Assembly (NCBI RefSeq): GCF_900142755.1
Contig: NZ_FRCA01000002.1
Span: 124,001-188,000, forward strand
DNA: 64,000 nt
Source of the DNA: Halomonas cupida
GTDB taxonomy: Bacteria > Pseudomonadota > Gammaproteobacteria > Pseudomonadales > Halomonadaceae
Reading direction: 5' to 3'
This document shows positions 63,225 through 64,000 of this stretch, in pieces; position 1 is the first letter of the stretch, and every line of letters begins with the position of its first letter. A program made the position numbers and the translations under genes. The notes beneath the pieces were generated by a model that was not told where the DNA came from, searched no databases, and saw only the letters and a list, made by a program, of their open reading frames with translations.

Positions 63225-64000
63225 ATGAGTGATGCTCCCTTTCGCCGCATCCGGTACGGAATGGTCGGCGGCGGAGAAGGCGCCTTCATCGGCCAGGTCC
63301 ATCGCATGGCCGCAGCCCTGGATGGTGAGTTCGAGCTGGTCTGTGGCAGCTTCAGTCGTGATGCCGACAACAATAGCCGCAGTGGCATTCGTTGTGCCAT
63401 CGACAATAGCCGAGTCTACGCCAGTTGGCAGCAGATGTTCGAAGCTGAATCTGCCCTGCCCGCCGACCAGCGCATGGAAATGGTCGCCGTAGTCACCCCC
63501 AACCACCTCCATGTTCCTGTCAGTCTGGCGGCACTCGAAGCTGGCTTTCATGTCTTCTGCGAGAAGCCGCTGGCCCGCGATCTCGACGAAGCCAGCGGTC
63601 TGCAGGCAGCTCTTTCTGCCAGTCACCGCGTCTTCGGTCTCGCCCATACCTACCTGGGCTACCCTCTAGTGTGGCAAGCACGAGAGCTGGTTCGCCAGGG
63701 CCGTCTCGGTGCGCTACGCAAGATCCATGTCGAGTATCCCCAGGGATGGCTCGGCACCCAACTGGAAGCCGATGGCCACCGCCAGGCGGCCTGGCGTACT
63801 GATCCGGCACTGTCCGGCAGCAGCGGCGCCATGGGCGATATCGGCACGCATGCCTTTGGACTCGCCGAGTTTACCTCGGGTCACCATATCGAGCGCCTCT
63901 GTGCTTCACTGTCGATCCATGCACCGGGACGTCAGCTCGACGACGATGGTGACATCCTGTTCCAGACCGCCGAAGGCGCCAGTGGCACGCTGATTGCCAG
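63225..64000 (+). CDS. Gfo/Idh/MocA-family oxidoreductase, N-terminal part
   Basis: Runs off the right edge; 258 codons are visible. NAD(P)-dependent dehydrogenase fold with the glycine-rich loop G-M-V-G-G-G-E-G (about residues 12-19) and the E-K-P-L-A substrate/cofactor motif (about 113-117). The start has GGAGG upstream. Members oxidise inositols, sugars or their derivatives; the substrate cannot be named. It is probably the first gene of a sugar-type catabolic operon controlled by the divergent LacI regulator. Confidence 0.9.
   Translation, partial: MSDAPFRRIRYGMVGGGEGAFIGQVHRMAAALDGEFELVCGSFSRDADNNSRSGIRCAIDNSRVYASWQQMFEAESALPADQRMEMVAVVTPNHLHVPVSLAALEAGFHVFCEKPLARDLDEASGLQAALSASHRVFGLAHTYLGYPLVWQARELVRQGRLGALRKIHVEYPQGWLGTQLEADGHRQAAWRTDPALSGSSGAMGDIGTHAFGLAEFTSGHHIERLCASLSIHAPGRQLDDDGDILFQTAEGASGTLIA

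Overview
The window comes from a chromosome of a GC-rich gammaproteobacterium. The quinol-oxidase operon, the E. coli-type deo genes, the ECF42-type operon, the polyamine cluster and the protein lengths all fit a halophilic Halomonas-like organism (Halomonadaceae). That assignment is an inference from gene content, not from a marker gene. Genes are dense, mostly ordinary metabolism and regulation. I see no rRNA, tRNA, CRISPR array, prophage or complete insertion sequence.

Layout. 1-3080: start of cyoC plus cyoB and cyoA (minus strand), a cytochrome bo3-type quinol oxidase. 3600-11646: deoR divergent from tsx-nupC-deoC-deoA-deoB-deoD-cdd, a complete nucleoside uptake and catabolism locus with an E. 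coli-like deo operator. 11748-15892: an MscS-family channel, then a GS-like amidoligase overlapping a C26 glutamine-amidotransferase-like hydrolase. 15938-18639: OsmC-family protein, aldo/keto reductase, LysR regulator. 18799-24024: class II aldolase, YjiH-type transporter, YtcJ-type amidohydrolase and CobW GTPase, probably one catabolic unit of unknown substrate. 24037-32486: DUF1415, endonuclease V, sbcD-sbcC, a monooxygenase-like protein, argE and a class I glutamine amidotransferase. 32472-41868: MocR regulator, membrane protein, DEAD-box helicase, YaiI, glutathionyl-hydroquinone reductase, LysR, and an M23 peptidase behind a LexA-like box. 42015-45724: a yiiM gene broken by a 258-bp MITE-like element, a 174-bp structured repeat, and an ECF42-type sigma operon. 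45876-56991: ABC transporter, GntR/FCD regulator, two FAD amine oxidoreductases, NhaC antiporter, acetylpolyamine amidohydrolase and APC permease, read as polyamine uptake and catabolism. 57091-64000: secreted chorismate mutase, an rpiB remnant, an RclC-like protein, twin small secreted coiled-coil proteins, an IalB-like protein, LysE exporter, LacI regulator and the start of a Gfo/Idh/MocA oxidoreductase.

The most unusual signals are in non-coding or broken DNA. (a) A 174-bp element is present twice (16434-16607 and 42976-43149) at 169/174 identity, can fold into five consecutive hairpins, and two of its five differences keep pairing as G-U only in the minus-strand transcript. (b) A MITE-like insertion has 16-bp inverted ends and an 8-bp target duplication, and its precise removal restores the yiiM reading frame. 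(c) Gene borders repeatedly carry imperfect 13-28 bp tandem duplications, some of which duplicate a start region, ribosome-binding site, stop codon or protein linker. (d) The amidoligase/C26 pair and the twin 71-residue secreted proteins are the best candidates for uncharacterised functions.
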